Positions 17,944 to 32,079 of a stretch of DNA of 64,000 nt are shown here, piece after piece. This stretch comes from Dyella sp. ASV21. Lineage in GTDB: Bacteria > Pseudomonadota > Gammaproteobacteria > Xanthomonadales > Rhodanobacteraceae. The position numbers and the translations under genes are program-made. Under the pieces are notes generated by a model that made no database searches, was not told where the DNA came from, and saw only the letters and a program-made list of their open reading frames with translations. The stretch's first letter is position 1. The number at the start of each line of letters is the position of its first letter. Location of the stretch: positions 1 through 64,000 of the forward strand of contig NZ_JAELTT010000013.1 of the NCBI RefSeq assembly GCF_016428975.1. Direction: 5' to 3'.

Positions 17944-19072
17944 ATGCCTATCCCTGCTCTGCTTGCCCTCGAAGACGGCAGCGTGTTCCACGGTCATGCC
18001 GTGGGCGCGACTGGTGAAACCGTCGGCGAGGTGGTTTTCAACACCGCCATGACCGGCTACCAGGAGATCCTCACCGATCCCTCGTACGCCAAACAGATCG
18101 TCACCCTGACGTATCCCCATATCGGCAATACCGGCGTCAACGTCGAGGATGCCGAGTCCGATACCGTCCACGCCGCCGGCTTGATCGTGCGCGACGTGCC
18201 GCGACGCGCCAGTAACTGGCGCAGCACCGAAAGCCTGCCCGATTACCTCAAGCGTCACGGCATCGTGGCGATTGCCGGCATCGACACCCGTCGACTCACC
18301 CGCATCCTGCGTGACAAGGGTGCGCTGGCCGGCTGCATCGTGGCCGGTGAGACGGTGGATGCCGAGGCCGCCCTGGCCAAGGCGCGCGCGTTCCCCGGCC
18401 TCAACGGCATGGACCTGGCCAAGGTGGTCAGCGTCGGTGAATCGTATGGCTGGAACGAAGGTGTCTACGATCTGGACAAGACGGCCTTCAATCAGCCGTC
18501 CAAACGCTTCAAGGTCGTGGCCTACGACTTTGGCGTGAAGCAGAACATCCTGCGCCTGCTCGCCGAGCAAGGATGCGACATCACCGTGGTGCCCGCGCAG
18601 ACGCCGGCCGCCGACGTGCTGGCGATGCAGCCCGATGGTGTGTTCCTCTCCAACGGCCCGGGCGACCCGGCCGCGTGCGACTACGCCATTGTCGCGGCGC
18701 GCGCGTTCCTGGACGCCAAGATCCCGCTGTTCGGCATCTGCCTGGGGCACCAGATCATGGGCCTGGCGCTGGGCGCCACCACGCTCAAGATGAAGTTCGG
18801 CCACCACGGCGCCAACCACCCGGTGAAGGATCTGGACGACGGCCGCGTGCTGATCACGTCGCAGAACCACGGCTTTGCGGTGGACCCGGCCACGCTGCCG
18901 GCCAACGTGCGGGTTACCCACGTTTCGTTGTTCGATGGTTCGCTGCAGGGCTTCGCGCTCACCGACCGTCCGGCGTTCTGCTTCCAGGGTCACCCGGAAG
19001 CCAGCCCCGGTCCGCACGACATTGGCTACCTGTTCGATCGTTTTGCTGCCCTGATGCAGGAGGCCCGCAAGC

Positions 19073-19080
<8 letters not shown>
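17944..19080 (+). CDS. carA: Carbamoyl-phosphate synthase small subunit
   Basis: Glutaminase subunit of carbamoyl-phosphate synthase, feeding ammonia to CarB for arginine and pyrimidine synthesis. The 378-residue product starts [14 protein letters not shown], includes [18 protein letters not shown], and has the class I amidotransferase nucleophile in FGICLGHQ, with the His-Glu pair in [16 protein letters not shown] at 17944 follows a long leader (17729-17943) in which I see no clear attenuator. The 3' end overlaps carB by 8 bp. Confidence 0.97.
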
Positions 19081-22296
<3,216 letters not shown>

Positions 22297-22300
<4 letters not shown>

Positions 22301-22773
22301 GTCGTGCGCCCATCACCAAGGCAGGGTCGGAACGCCTGCGCGGCGAGCTGGAAAAGCTGAAGTCCGTCGATCGGCCAAACATCATTGCGGCCATCGCCGA
22401 GGCGCGCGCGCATGGTGACCTGAAGGAAAACGCGGAGTACCACGCCGCGCGCGAGCAGCAGAGCTTCATCGAGGGACGCATCGCCGCGCTGGAGGCGTTG
22501 CTGTCCACCGCGGAGGTCATCGACGTCAGCCGTCTCGCGGCCGGCTCACGCGTGGTGTTTGGCGCCACCGTGGATCTGGAAGACGAGGACAGCGGCGAAG
22601 CCGTGACCTACCAGATCGTGGGTGACCTGGAGGCGGACATCAAGCTGCGCCTTATCGCCGTGTCCTCGCCGATTGCGCGCGCGCTGATCGGTAAGAGCGA
22701 AGGTGACAGCTTTGAGTTCAATGCGCCCAACGGGGTGAAGCGCTACGAAATCACTGGCGTGCGTTACGCCTGA
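22297..22773 (+). CDS. greA: Transcription elongation factor GreA
   Basis: Rescues backtracked RNA polymerase by stimulating transcript cleavage. 158 residues: an N-terminal coiled coil with the catalytic acidic tip ([24 protein letters not shown], about 37-60) and a C-terminal FKBP-like domain ending [32 protein letters not shown]. The ATG overlaps the carB stop (ATGA). Confidence 0.97.
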
Positions 22774-22823
22774 GGATCATTACCGCCAAGCATGGGCTTG
22801 GCGGTGGCGTGATCTGTCCAAGA

Positions 22824-22869
22824 GCCGGCGGCGGTGTCACGATGACGTGGCGCCGCCGCCGGCTTTTTT
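22824..22869 (+). terminator. Intrinsic terminator after carAB-greA
   Basis: GCCGGCGGCG pairs with CGCCGCCGGC across about 20 nt, partly paired itself, followed by six T (22864-22869). Confidence 0.85.
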
Positions 22870-22914
22870 GTTGGCGGCGCTTATGGCCATTTGTTTTGGG
22901 GCAGGGCATGGCTT

Positions 22915-23214
22915 ATGGCGGTGTTTGGCACTGGCGCAATCATGTCCACGATCGTCCCGTGGTTTACGACGCTGGGCTGCCGCCAGAAGGGGGAGCTCCT
23001 GGCGCCGGAATACGCCGCCCTGTTGCATCGGTCTTACTACGATCAATTTCTGAAGCCTGCCGTCCTCAGCCGGAGGGTGTTGTTCCTGGGGCCGGTGCCC
23101 TCGGAAGCCAGGGCGAGCGTGCGCTTGCTGCGTCAGGTCCGCGCATGCAGGCTGGTGATATCCGTGGCGTTCTTCATCACCCTGATGCTCACGGTCCTGA
23201 TGATGGTTTCTTGA
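22915..23214 (+). CDS. Hypothetical protein with two hydrophobic segments
   Basis: A 99-residue reading frame I do not recognise. It has a hydrophobic N-terminal segment (MAVFGTGAIMSTIVPWFTTLG), a soluble middle rich in Arg and Leu, and a C-terminal transmembrane-like segment (LVISVAFFITLMLTVLMMV). Its 3' end overlaps the convergent CPBP protease gene by 26 bp. The start is uncertain: ATGs at 22891, 22915 and 22942 are possible. Coding status is moderate only, resting on length and on the two plausible membrane segments. Confidence 0.4.
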   Translation: MAVFGTGAIMSTIVPWFTTLGCRQKGELLAPEYAALLHRSYYDQFLKPAVLSRRVLFLGPVPSEARASVRLLRQVRACRLVISVAFFITLMLTVLMMVS

Positions 23215-23989
23215 TACCGTCTTTTGCAGACCACTTGCCGGGTGACCCGCTCATCAAGGCCTGGGCCATCGCCGGGTCATCGTGGCTGGGCCAGTACATG
23301 GCGAGCACCTGAAGATCGATCAGCACATGCAACAGCATCGGCGCGGCGAGGCTGCCGGTGGTGCAGGCCAGCAGGCCAAAGAGCATCCCGCTGATGCTGG
23401 TGGTCAGCACGCCGCGCTTTCCCTGATACAGGTGGCCCAGCCCGAATACGATCGAGCTGGCCACGAGGGCGCCGACGAGTCCCAGTGAGGGGCCATGCCA
23501 GCGTCCTGCCAGGTACTGCATGAGGAAGCCGCGATAAAGCCATTCTTCGCAGATGCCGGCCGTCAGGCTGGTCAGTGCCCACCAGGCACGCTCGCGAGGC
23601 GACACGGGCAATACGAATTGCAGCCGGCCCAGGGCGCGCAGGTAACGGGGGCGCGCACCCTTGACCAGCAAGGCGTGCAGGCCGGGCCAGAGCGCCAGGG
23701 CGAAGTAGATCGTCAACAGCACCGCGCCTGTGGCGCGGAACCAGGGCAGGTTGAGCCAGCCGCTGCCGGCAGCCGGTAGCTGGATGACCCAGGGCGCGCC
23801 CCAGGGCGCAATAACCGCCACCACCAGGGCGGACAGCCACAGCCAGGCAATTGATTGGCGGTAGAACGCCAATCGGCCCCGGGTGTCGCTGCGGCGCTGC
23901 AGTCGTCGACCCGTGGAAAGATCCAGCCAGGGGGCCACGCCTACCAGCCACGCGGCGCATAGCGCCAACAGCACGTCTGTCGTTTGCAT
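23189..23989 (-). CDS. CPBP-family intramembrane metalloprotease
   Basis: A 266-residue polytopic membrane protein of the CPBP/Abi family (CAAX-protease and bacteriocin-processing relatives). Motif 1 is CEEWLYRG (about 159-166; Glu-Glu plus Arg), motif 2 FGLGHLYQG with the His, and motif 3 HVLIDL: the expected glutamate and histidine metal/catalytic residues are all present. Divergent 62 bp from a TetR gene, with a perfect palindrome between them, suggesting regulation by that repressor. The substrate is unknown. Confidence 0.88.
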   Translation of the reverse strand: MQTTDVLLALCAAWLVGVAPWLDLSTGRRLQRRSDTRGRLAFYRQSIAWLWLSALVVAVIAPWGAPWVIQLPAAGSGWLNLPWFRATGAVLLTIYFALALWPGLHALLVKGARPRYLRALGRLQFVLPVSPRERAWWALTSLTAGICEEWLYRGFLMQYLAGRWHGPSLGLVGALVASSIVFGLGHLYQGKRGVLTTSISGMLFGLLACTTGSLAAPMLLHVLIDLQVLAMYWPSHDDPAMAQALMSGSPGKWSAKDGIKKPSSGP

Positions 23990-24007
23990 GACCGTCCCTT
24001 TAAAGTA

Positions 24008-24023
24008 AATGTAAATTTACATT
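24008..24023. promoter_or_regulatory. Perfect 16-bp palindrome, probable TetR operator
   Basis: AATGTAAATTTACATT is a perfect palindrome centred in the 62-bp spacer between the divergent CPBP protease and TetR genes. It is A/T-rich against a GC-rich background, ending 28 bp before the tetR ATG and 18 bp before the protease ATG. Autoregulation plus control of the protease is the natural reading. Confidence 0.7.
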
Positions 24024-24051
24024 CGCATTTAATCGGGGCATTGTCCAGGGC

Positions 24052-24699
24052 ATGACGACTAAGACGATTTCAGGGGTGCGCGAACCCAGGCAGCAGCGTA
24101 GCCGGGAAACCCTCGACCGACTGCTGGCCGCCACGGTGAAAGCGCTGGACGAGGAGGGCCTGGACGGGGCGGTGGTGCCCAGGATCGCGGCGCTGGCTGG
24201 CGTGGCGCCGGCCAGCATCTATCGCCGCTTTCCCGACAAGGATGCGTTACTGCGGGAGGCGTTTCTGCACATGTTGCGCGCAAGCAACACGGCCAATCGC
24301 GATCATCTGAGCAAGATGCTGGTGCGCGATACGCTGGAGGCGTCAGCGGCGCAGTTGATGGAGTTGCTGTTTGCGCAATATCGTCGCCACCCGCGGCTGA
24401 TGCGGTCGCTGCTGCGTTTTCTGGAAAACGAGGGGGCGTCCGAATTCGCCAGGGAAGTGCATGGGCACATCGCACAGAACATGGCGCAGGTGGTCGATGT
24501 GCTGCAGGTGTTCAAGGCGGAAATCCCGCATCGGGTGCCGCGTCGAGCGCTTCAGTTTGCGGTGCTGTCGGCGGCTGGCGCGATCGAGAGTTTTGCGCTC
24601 GAGCCGGTATCGTTGTGGCAGACGGTGTTGCCTATGTCCGACCGGCAATTCCAGGCCGAGCAGGCGCGCAGCTTCGTGGCTTATTTGCGCATGGCCTGA
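24052..24699 (+). CDS. TetR/AcrR-family transcriptional regulator
   Basis: A 215-residue repressor-like protein. The N-terminal HTH is RSRETLDRLLAATVKALDEEGLDGAVVPRIAALAGVAPASIYRRFPDKDALLREAFL (about 16-72), the TetR signature; the C-terminal ligand domain is not diagnostic. A perfect palindrome lies just upstream. Its regulated partner is probably the divergent CPBP membrane protease. Confidence 0.9.
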   Translation: MTTKTISGVREPRQQRSRETLDRLLAATVKALDEEGLDGAVVPRIAALAGVAPASIYRRFPDKDALLREAFLHMLRASNTANRDHLSKMLVRDTLEASAAQLMELLFAQYRRHPRLMRSLLRFLENEGASEFAREVHGHIAQNMAQVVDVLQVFKAEIPHRVPRRALQFAVLSAAGAIESFALEPVSLWQTVLPMSDRQFQAEQARSFVAYLRMA

Positions 24700-24710
24700 G
24701 GGCATGCAAC

Positions 24711-24738
24711 AAAAAAGGCCGCTTGCGCGGCCTTTTTC
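24711..24738. terminator. Bidirectional terminator between tetR and rpmJ
   Basis: AAAAAAGGCCGC-TTGC-GCGGCCTTTTT: an A-run, a 6-bp GC stem (GGCCGC/GCGGCC) and a T-run serve both the plus-strand tetR and the minus-strand rpmJ. Confidence 0.85.
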
Positions 24739-24759
24739 TAAACTCATCGCAGCTAGAAA

Positions 24760-24885
24760 TTAGCGCTGACGAGCCTTGAAACGCGGGTTGCTCTTGCAGA
24801 TCACGAACACCTTGCCGCGACGACGCACAACCTTGCAGTCACGGTGCCGCGCCTTGGCGGACTTCAAAGAGGAAAGCACCTTCAC
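24760..24885 (-). CDS. rpmJ: 50S ribosomal protein L36 (zinc-free form)
   Basis: A 41-residue ribosomal protein read on the minus strand from a GTG at 24885 to TAA at 24762-24760, with AGGAG 7 nt upstream of the start. It reads (M)[40 protein letters not shown]. This is the bL36 B form: the first two zinc Cys of the classical CxxC..C..H set are missing, leaving only two Cys. It stands alone, not in the spc operon, as in Xanthomonas. Confidence 0.95.
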   Translation of the reverse strand: MKVLSSLKSAKARHRDCKVVRRRGKVFVICKSNPRFKARQR

Positions 24886-25056
24886 GGCCAGCTCCTGAAA
24901 CTAACGAATTGGAAAAATACAAGAACGAAACTATAAACAGTTTGTTGACTTTGCACAAGTCTTTGGATGCCTTGGGCAAAAAGCCGTCAAGCTCCCATTT
25001 GCGCGGATTTTTGTGACGCCTCGGCGCCGCCGCGGGGCTGGAAATGAACGCGCCGT

Positions 25057-25953
25057 TTATTCCGGCTCGGTCATGGCGCTGAGGAAGCGTTGCACCACAG
25101 GCGACGGGTCGTCCGCGCGGCTGGCGAGGGCCAGCAGCATAAAGGCATCCGGATCTTCCAAGCGCAGATAGGTGACACCCGGCAGGCTCACCGAGCGCAT
25201 GGAGGCGGGCACCAGCGCTAGGCCCATGCCGGCGGCCACCAGAACCAGCAGGCCGTTGATCTGCTGGGCATGCTGGCGGATCAAGGGGTGAAAGTTTGCC
25301 TTGGCCGCGATCTGCGCCAGGCGGTCATACAGCGTGGCGGCCAGTTCGCGTGGCTGCACCACAAAGGCCTCCATGGCGACTTCGCGCAGCCAGATGCTTT
25401 CGCGGTCGGCCAGGGGGTGGTTGGAGGGCAGGGCCAGCACCAGCGGTTCGCGGTCGATCACGTCCAGGCGCAGGTTGCGCGCCATGCCTGGGTGTTCCGG
25501 CTCGTCGCGTACAAAACCCACGTCCAGCTCGCCCGCCAGGAGCGCGGCATACTGCTGCTCGGTATACATCTCCGTGAGCATCAGCCGTACCTGTGGGGCA
25601 AAGCTGCGGTAACGGAGCAGGGTGCGCGGCAGTGCCGGGTGGAAGGTGACCGACACCGTGTAGGCCAGCCGCAGCTTGCCGCTGAAGCCGGTGGCGGCGT
25701 CTGCCATCTGAATGCGCACCTCTTCGGCCTTGGCCAGAATCTGGCGCGCTTGTTCCAGGAAGAGCTTGCCTGGCTCGGTCAACGACACGTTGCGCTTGTT
25801 GCGCTCCAGCAGGCGCACCCCCAGGTCGTTCTCAAGCGCCTGTATTTGCTGTGAAAGAGGGGGCTGTGAGATGTACAGGCGCTGGGCCGCGCGGGTAAAG
25901 CTGAGCTCCTCGGCGACGGTTACAAAGTAACGAAGCTGACGGAAGTCGAACAT
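25057..25953 (-). CDS. LysR-family transcriptional regulator
   Basis: A 298-residue LTTR. The HTH is MFDFRQLRYFVTVAEELSFTRAAQRLYISQPPLSQQIQALENDLGVRLLERNKRNVSLTEPG (1-62), followed by an effector domain related in pattern to BenM/CatM-type activators of aromatic catabolism (GKLRLAYTVSVTFHPALPRTLLRYR). The target is unknown: no divergent enzyme gene is present, and the upstream region instead holds a candidate sRNA on the opposite strand. Confidence 0.92.
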   Translation of the reverse strand: MFDFRQLRYFVTVAEELSFTRAAQRLYISQPPLSQQIQALENDLGVRLLERNKRNVSLTEPGKLFLEQARQILAKAEEVRIQMADAATGFSGKLRLAYTVSVTFHPALPRTLLRYRSFAPQVRLMLTEMYTEQQYAALLAGELDVGFVRDEPEHPGMARNLRLDVIDREPLVLALPSNHPLADRESIWLREVAMEAFVVQPRELAATLYDRLAQIAAKANFHPLIRQHAQQINGLLVLVAAGMGLALVPASMRSVSLPGVTYLRLEDPDAFMLLALASRADDPSPVVQRFLSAMTEPE

Positions 25954-26017
25954 GGCGGGGTCTTTAATAGTTTTTTCGACTAAGTTGGACGCAAAATATA
26001 TATTTGTTTCTATAACC

Positions 26018-26207
26018 CGTCGATCATATTATTTCTTCCGTCCCGCCACCGTCCCCTCCCCCCAGGTGGCGGCGACCCTCGCCCCGCTGCGACGCTACCC
26101 CCGCGATATCTGGTCCTCCTCCCCCCTGGGCCCATATCGACGCGTCGTCTAGCGGGGCGCTTTCTTTTCCAGACAACGCCCGGCCTTGCGCCGGGCGTTG
26201 TCGTTTT
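26018..26207 (+). ncRNA. Candidate sRNA with C-rich hairpin loops
   Basis: In the gap between the LysR gene and fadH, the plus strand shows a promoter-like TTGGAC (25985-25990) and TCTATA/TATAAC (about 26009-26016). A stem CCGCCACC/GGTGGCGG (26043-26050 with 26065-26072) follows, with loop GTCCCCTCCCCCCA. A second stem CGATAT/ATATCG (26104-26109 with 26134-26139) encloses CCTCCTCCCCCC. A 13-bp perfect terminator GACAACGCCCGGC/GCCGGGCGTTGTC (26172-26202) with GTTTT ends it. C-rich loops facing G-rich ribosome sites are the hallmark of sX13-like sRNAs of xanthomonads. No ORF fits. The 5' end is approximate. Confidence 0.55.
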
Positions 26208-26281
26208 CGGGGTGGCTATCGTGCTTGCCGCGCGCACCCCGGCATCACCCCGACTTTCGCCGGGGTGGTGTCGGGTGAGGC

Positions 26282-28318
<2,037 letters not shown>

Positions 28319-28334
28319 TCAAACGATCGTATGA
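28319..28334. promoter_or_regulatory. PsrA-type operator in front of fadH
   Basis: TCAAACGATCGTATGA (inside TTCAAACGATCGTATGAA) differs by one base from the palindrome TCAAACGATCGTTTGA found upstream of the PsrA-like gene at 62448-63071, and fits the published PsrA pattern of CAAAC/GTTTG half-sites. Its position just upstream of the fadH start suits repression. Confidence 0.75.
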
Positions 28335-28396
28335 ATGTGCCTGGGCGCGGTGTTTGAAAGCAAGGGGGAGTGGCGACTGTGGGGTGCGCGACCGGG

Positions 28397-28417
28397 AAAA
28401 GGCAAGTCAAACTTGCC
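28397..28417 (-). terminator. Probable terminator downstream of the acyl-CoA-binding protein gene
   Basis: On the minus strand GGCAAGT-TTG-ACTTGCC is followed by TTTTCCC. A 7-bp stem with a short U-run, 230 nt after the gene's stop; moderate strength. Confidence 0.5.
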
Positions 28418-28647
28418 AAGTATCGCCTGTGGTTTTGCGGCGACGGTCTTCACGATCGGCGGCCGGGAGTGGGGCTTTTGGCGACGCTGGGCAAGCGCGA
28501 AAGGGTTTCGCCGCCCGCTTTGGCGGGAAGGTGGCGAGCTTGCCGGGGTCATCCCGGTGGGGTTGGGTAATCGGGTTTTCGGGCGCCGGGTGGGCGCCGC
28601 TCACGCCGGCCGCCGGGTGTGCCGGTGGCTTGCCGCAAAGGGCCGGC

Positions 28648-28920
28648 TCAGCTCAAAAGTTCGTGCACCAGTGCGATATAGCGTTGCATGGCATCGTCTT
28701 CCGAGACCCCGCGCAACTGCGCCCAGGCTTCGTACTTGGCCGTGCCGATAAAGTCGAAAAAGCCCGGCTGCTCCCCGTGCACATCGCCTTCGGAGCCTTG
28801 CTTGTAGAGCGCGTAGAGGCGCAACAGCGTGTCGTTATCCGGTCGCTGGCCAAGCCCTTGCACATCTTCAACGGCTTGTTCGAATTCGCGACGCAGATCA
28901 TTCATGGTGTGGACGTGCAT
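28648..28920 (-). CDS. Acyl-CoA-binding protein
   Basis: A 90-residue ACBP-family protein, which binds and buffers long-chain acyl-CoA in the cytosol. Family residues visible: FEQAVEDVQGLGQRPDNDTLLRLYALYKQGSEGDV, then GFFDFIGTAKYEAWAQLRGVSEDDAMQRYIALVHELL, covering the four-helix bundle with the YALYKQ and KYEAW acyl-CoA contacts. The start may be the ATG at 28905 (MNDLRREF). It sits next to fadH, consistent with fatty-acid use. Confidence 0.9.
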   Translation of the reverse strand: MHVHTMNDLRREFEQAVEDVQGLGQRPDNDTLLRLYALYKQGSEGDVHGEQPGFFDFIGTAKYEAWAQLRGVSEDDAMQRYIALVHELLS

Positions 28921-29023
28921 GGGCCTGACGGACTAACGAAGAGGGAGGATGGAAATCCCGCGTTCCGTGCGAGGACCAACGCGATAGCATATGCGTTTTC
29001 CCTTGCCGCCGTCAGGAGTCCCC

Positions 29024-29701
29024 ATGAGTGCATCGTCCGTTCCCGTTCTGACCATCGACGGACCCTCGGGATCGGGCAAGGGCACCATCAGTCGCCGGGT
29101 CGCCGAGCAACTGGGTTGGCGCCTGCTGGATTCGGGCGCCTTGTACCGGGCGGTGGGCTACGCCGCGGGTGCCGAGGGGCTGGACCTGTCGGACGCCGAG
29201 GCGATTACCCGTTGTGCCCAGACCACCAAGATCCGCTTCCAGGCGGTTACCGATGGCAGCGACACCCGGGTGCTGGTGAATGGTCACGACGCCACCGACG
29301 AATTGCGCACCGAAACCGCTGGCGCAGCGGCCTCTGCGATTGCCTCGATTCCCTCGGTGCGTCAAGCACTTGTGGATATGCAGCTGGCCTTCCGCAAGGG
29401 GCCGGGCCTGGTGGCCGACGGCCGCGATATGGGTACCGTCATCTTCCCGGACGCGCCCTACAAGGTGTTCCTGACCGCCAGCGCCGCCGAGCGCGCCAAA
29501 AGGCGCTATAAGCAGTTGAAGGAAAAGGGGCTCAGCGTTACACTTGCCACTCTTCAGCGCGAGATCGAAGCGCGTGACACCCGCGATGCCTCGCGGACCG
29601 TCGCGCCGCTCAAGCCGGCCGCAGATGCGGTTTTCATCGACACCACCGGCATGGGCATCGACGACGTCGTCGCGAAAGTATTGGCTGTCGTGCGGCCCTG
29701 A
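29024..29701 (+). CDS. cmk: Cytidylate kinase
   Basis: Phosphorylates CMP and dCMP. The 225-residue product has the P-loop [20 protein letters not shown] (about 11-30), [13 protein letters not shown] and the catalytic [32 protein letters not shown] segment. Start at 29024 with AGGAG 5 nt upstream. It precedes rpsA, the standard cmk-rpsA-ihfB order. Confidence 0.97.
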   Translation: MSASSVPVLTIDGPSGSGKGTISRRVAEQLGWRLLDSGALYRAVGYAAGAEGLDLSDAEAITRCAQTTKIRFQAVTDGSDTRVLVNGHDATDELRTETAGAAASAIASIPSVRQALVDMQLAFRKGPGLVADGRDMGTVIFPDAPYKVFLTASAAERAKRRYKQLKEKGLSVTLATLQREIEARDTRDASRTVAPLKPAADAVFIDTTGMGIDDVVAKVLAVVRP

Positions 29702-29724
29702 TGGGTCGCCGATAGCCGTTGGTG

Positions 29725-29746
29725 CCTCTACCGCGGTAGGGGTTTT
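29725..29746 (+). terminator. Weak terminator-like hairpin between cmk and rpsA
   Basis: CCTCTACCGCGGTAGGGG followed by TTTT forms a short stem with G-U pairs and a very tight loop. It might reduce readthrough from cmk into rpsA. Confidence 0.4.
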
Positions 29747-29868
29747 GGTCAACGGTGCCGACGGAGCTTTTTCCCTAGGACACCCATAACCGGTGGGCTG
29801 ATCGTCCGTGCGCTTTTCATCCGACGGCGCGCAAGGATCTAAGGCCTTTTATCATTTCTGGAATCAAC

Positions 29869-31542
29869 ATGACTGAAAGTTTTGCCGAACTGTTTGAACA
29901 GAGCCAACAGGCTATCTCCAAGCTGAAGCCGGGCGCGATCGTCACGGGTATCGTTGTGGAAATCCGCAACGACGTCGTCGTGATCAACGCTGGCCTGAAG
30001 AGCGAAGGCATCGTCCCGATCGAGCAGTTCAAGGACGAGAGCGGAGAGCTGGAAGTGCAGGTAGGCGACGAGGTGAAGGTTGCCCTCGACGCCCTGGAAG
30101 ACGGTTTCGGCGAGACCAAGCTCTCCCGTGAGAAGGCCAAGCGTTCCATGGTGTGGGACGACCTGGAAGCAGCCTTCGACAAGGAAGAGACCATCACCGG
30201 CAAGATCTCCGGCAAGGTCAAGGGTGGTTTCACCGTCGACATCAAGGACGTCCGCGCATTCCTGCCGGGTTCGCTGGTCGACGTGCGTCCGGTCCGCGAT
30301 CCGGTTTACCTGGAAGGCAAGGACCTCGAGTTCAAGATCATCAAGCTCGACCGCAAGCGTAACAACGTGGTCGTCAGCCGCCGCGCCGTCGTCGAGACCG
30401 AGTTCTCCGAGGAGCGCGAGAAGCTGCTGGAGCGCCTGACCGAAGGCGCGGTGGTCAAGGGTACCGTCAAGAACCTCACCGACTACGGCGCGTTCGTGGA
30501 CCTGGGTGGTATCGACGGCCTGCTGCACATCACCGACATGGCGTGGAAGCGCGTGCGTCACCCGTCCGAAGTCGTCAACGTCGGCGACGAGCTGGATGTG
30601 CGCGTGCTCAAGTACGACCGCGAGCGCAACCGCGTTTCGTTGGGCCTCAAGCAGCTGGGCGATGACCCGTGGGTCGCTATCGCTCGCCGCTACCCGGTCG
30701 GCAGCCGCCTGTTCGGCAAGGTCTCCAACGTCACCGATTACGGTTGCTTCGTTGAGATCGAGCCGGGCGTGGAAGGCCTGGTCCACGTCTCCGAAATGGA
30801 TTGGACCAACAAGAACGTCAACCCGGCCAAGGTGGTGCAGGTCGGCGACGAGACCGAAGTGATGGTGCTGGACGTGGATGAAGAGCGTCGCCGCATCTCG
30901 CTGGGTATCAAGCAGACCCGCTCGAACCCGTGGGAAGCGTTCGCCGCCATGCACAAGAAGGGCGACAAGGTGTCCGGTCAGATCAAGTCGATCACCGACT
31001 TCGGCATCTTCATCGGCCTGGACGGTGGCATCGACGGTCTGGTCCACCTGTCCGACATCTCCTGGCAGGTGTCCGGCGAAGACCTCGTCCGCAACTTCAA
31101 GAAGGGCGACGAGATCGAGGCCGTGGTGCTGGCCGTGGATCCGGAGCGTGAGCGCATCTCCCTCGGCATCAAGCAGATGGAGCAGGATCCGTTCGGCCAG
31201 TTCATGGCCAACAATCCGCGCGGCACCATCGTCAACGGTACCGTGAAGGAAGTGGACGCCAAGGGCGCCGTGATCGATCTGGGCGAAGGCGTCGAGGGTT
31301 ACCTGCGCGCCAACGATATCGCCAAGGAGCGCATCGAAGACGCCACCCTGCACCTGAAGGTTGGCGACAAGGTCGAAGCCAAGTTCACCGGCATGGACCG
31401 TAAGGGCCGCCAGCTGCAGCTGTCGATCCGCGCGAAGGACGAAGAAGAACTGCACGATGCCATGGCTGAGTACTCGTCCGCCTCCGGCGGCACGACCAAG
31501 CTCGGTGCGCTGCTCAAGGAGCAGCTGAACAAGGCTGACTAA
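29869..31542 (+). CDS. rpsA: 30S ribosomal protein S1
   Basis: mRNA-binding ribosomal protein needed for initiation on structured leaders. 557 residues, identical in length to E. coli S1, with six S1/OB repeats recognisable by motifs such as [61 protein letters not shown] and [30 protein letters not shown]1 normally represses its own translation through its structured leader. Confidence 0.98.
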   Translation: MTESFAELFEQSQQAISKLKPGAIVTGIVVEIRNDVVVINAGLKSEGIVPIEQFKDESGELEVQVGDEVKVALDALEDGFGETKLSREKAKRSMVWDDLEAAFDKEETITGKISGKVKGGFTVDIKDVRAFLPGSLVDVRPVRDPVYLEGKDLEFKIIKLDRKRNNVVVSRRAVVETEFSEEREKLLERLTEGAVVKGTVKNLTDYGAFVDLGGIDGLLHITDMAWKRVRHPSEVVNVGDELDVRVLKYDRERNRVSLGLKQLGDDPWVAIARRYPVGSRLFGKVSNVTDYGCFVEIEPGVEGLVHVSEMDWTNKNVNPAKVVQVGDETEVMVLDVDEERRRISLGIKQTRSNPWEAFAAMHKKGDKVSGQIKSITDFGIFIGLDGGIDGLVHLSDISWQVSGEDLVRNFKKGDEIEAVVLAVDPERERISLGIKQMEQDPFGQFMANNPRGTIVNGTVKEVDAKGAVIDLGEGVEGYLRANDIAKERIEDATLHLKVGDKVEAKFTGMDRKGRQLQLSIRAKDEEELHDAMAEYSSASGGTTKLGALLKEQLNKAD

Positions 31543-31559
31543 GCAGTAGCTGTAGGAAT

Positions 31560-31590
31560 GCGGGGCGGCGTAGAGCCGCCCCGCGGTTTT
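31560..31590 (+). terminator. Intrinsic terminator after rpsA
   Basis: GCGGGGCGGC/GCCGCCCCGC stem (10 bp) with loop GTAGA, followed by GGTTTT. Confidence 0.88.
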
Positions 31591-31612
31591 ATGTCACGGA
31601 CATTGGGGACCC

Positions 31613-31900
31613 ATGACCAAATCCGAATTGATTGAGGCGCTGGCACGGCGTCAGACCCACCTCGCATTTGCAGATGTGGAGTTGGCGGTAAAGAGCGTCA
31701 TCGAACAGATGAGCCACGCCCTCTCCCATGGCGAGCGTATCGAGGTTCGTGGTTTCGGCAGCTTCGCGCTGCACTACCGTCCGCCGCGCATGGGGCGCAA
31801 CCCCAAGACCGGCGATGCGGTGGCCCTTCCGGGCAAGCATGTCCCGCACTTCAAGCCGGGCAAGGAACTGCGTGAACGCGTCAATATGAATCTGGTGTGA
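31613..31900 (+). CDS. ihfB: Integration host factor subunit beta
   Basis: Nucleoid protein that bends DNA as a heterodimer with IhfA. 95 residues: [90 protein letters not shown], containing the HU/IHF signature GFGSF..R..RxGRNPKTG with the beta-arm proline. Directly after rpsA, as usual. Confidence 0.97.
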   Translation: MTKSELIEALARRQTHLAFADVELAVKSVIEQMSHALSHGERIEVRGFGSFALHYRPPRMGRNPKTGDAVALPGKHVPHFKPGKELRERVNMNLV

Positions 31901-31932
31901 TAGCCCTCAGGGCCGTCACTGCAGAGTCTTTG

Positions 31933-31970
31933 GAGGGCAGGCGGCGATGCGTCGTTCCTGCCTTCTTTTT
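31933..31970 (+). terminator. Intrinsic terminator after ihfB
   Basis: GAGGGCAGG pairs with CCTGCCTTC (one G-T) across a partly self-paired loop (GGCGATGCGTCG), followed by TTTTTG. Confidence 0.75.
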
Positions 31971-32079
31971 GTTTGGAGCCCGGGCCGGCAGCGCCCCTTG
32001 CTGGGCTGTTTTCTCATTTTCTGAAGCCCGACCAAACGCGCGCCTGTGACGCTTAACGGCAATCGGTTAAAGTCGCGGC

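Noticed and set aside
29839-31455. 538-codon open frame antisense to rpsA
   Set aside because: Same reason: a shadow of a highly biased gene, with repetitive His/Asp/Leu composition reflecting the S1 repeats.
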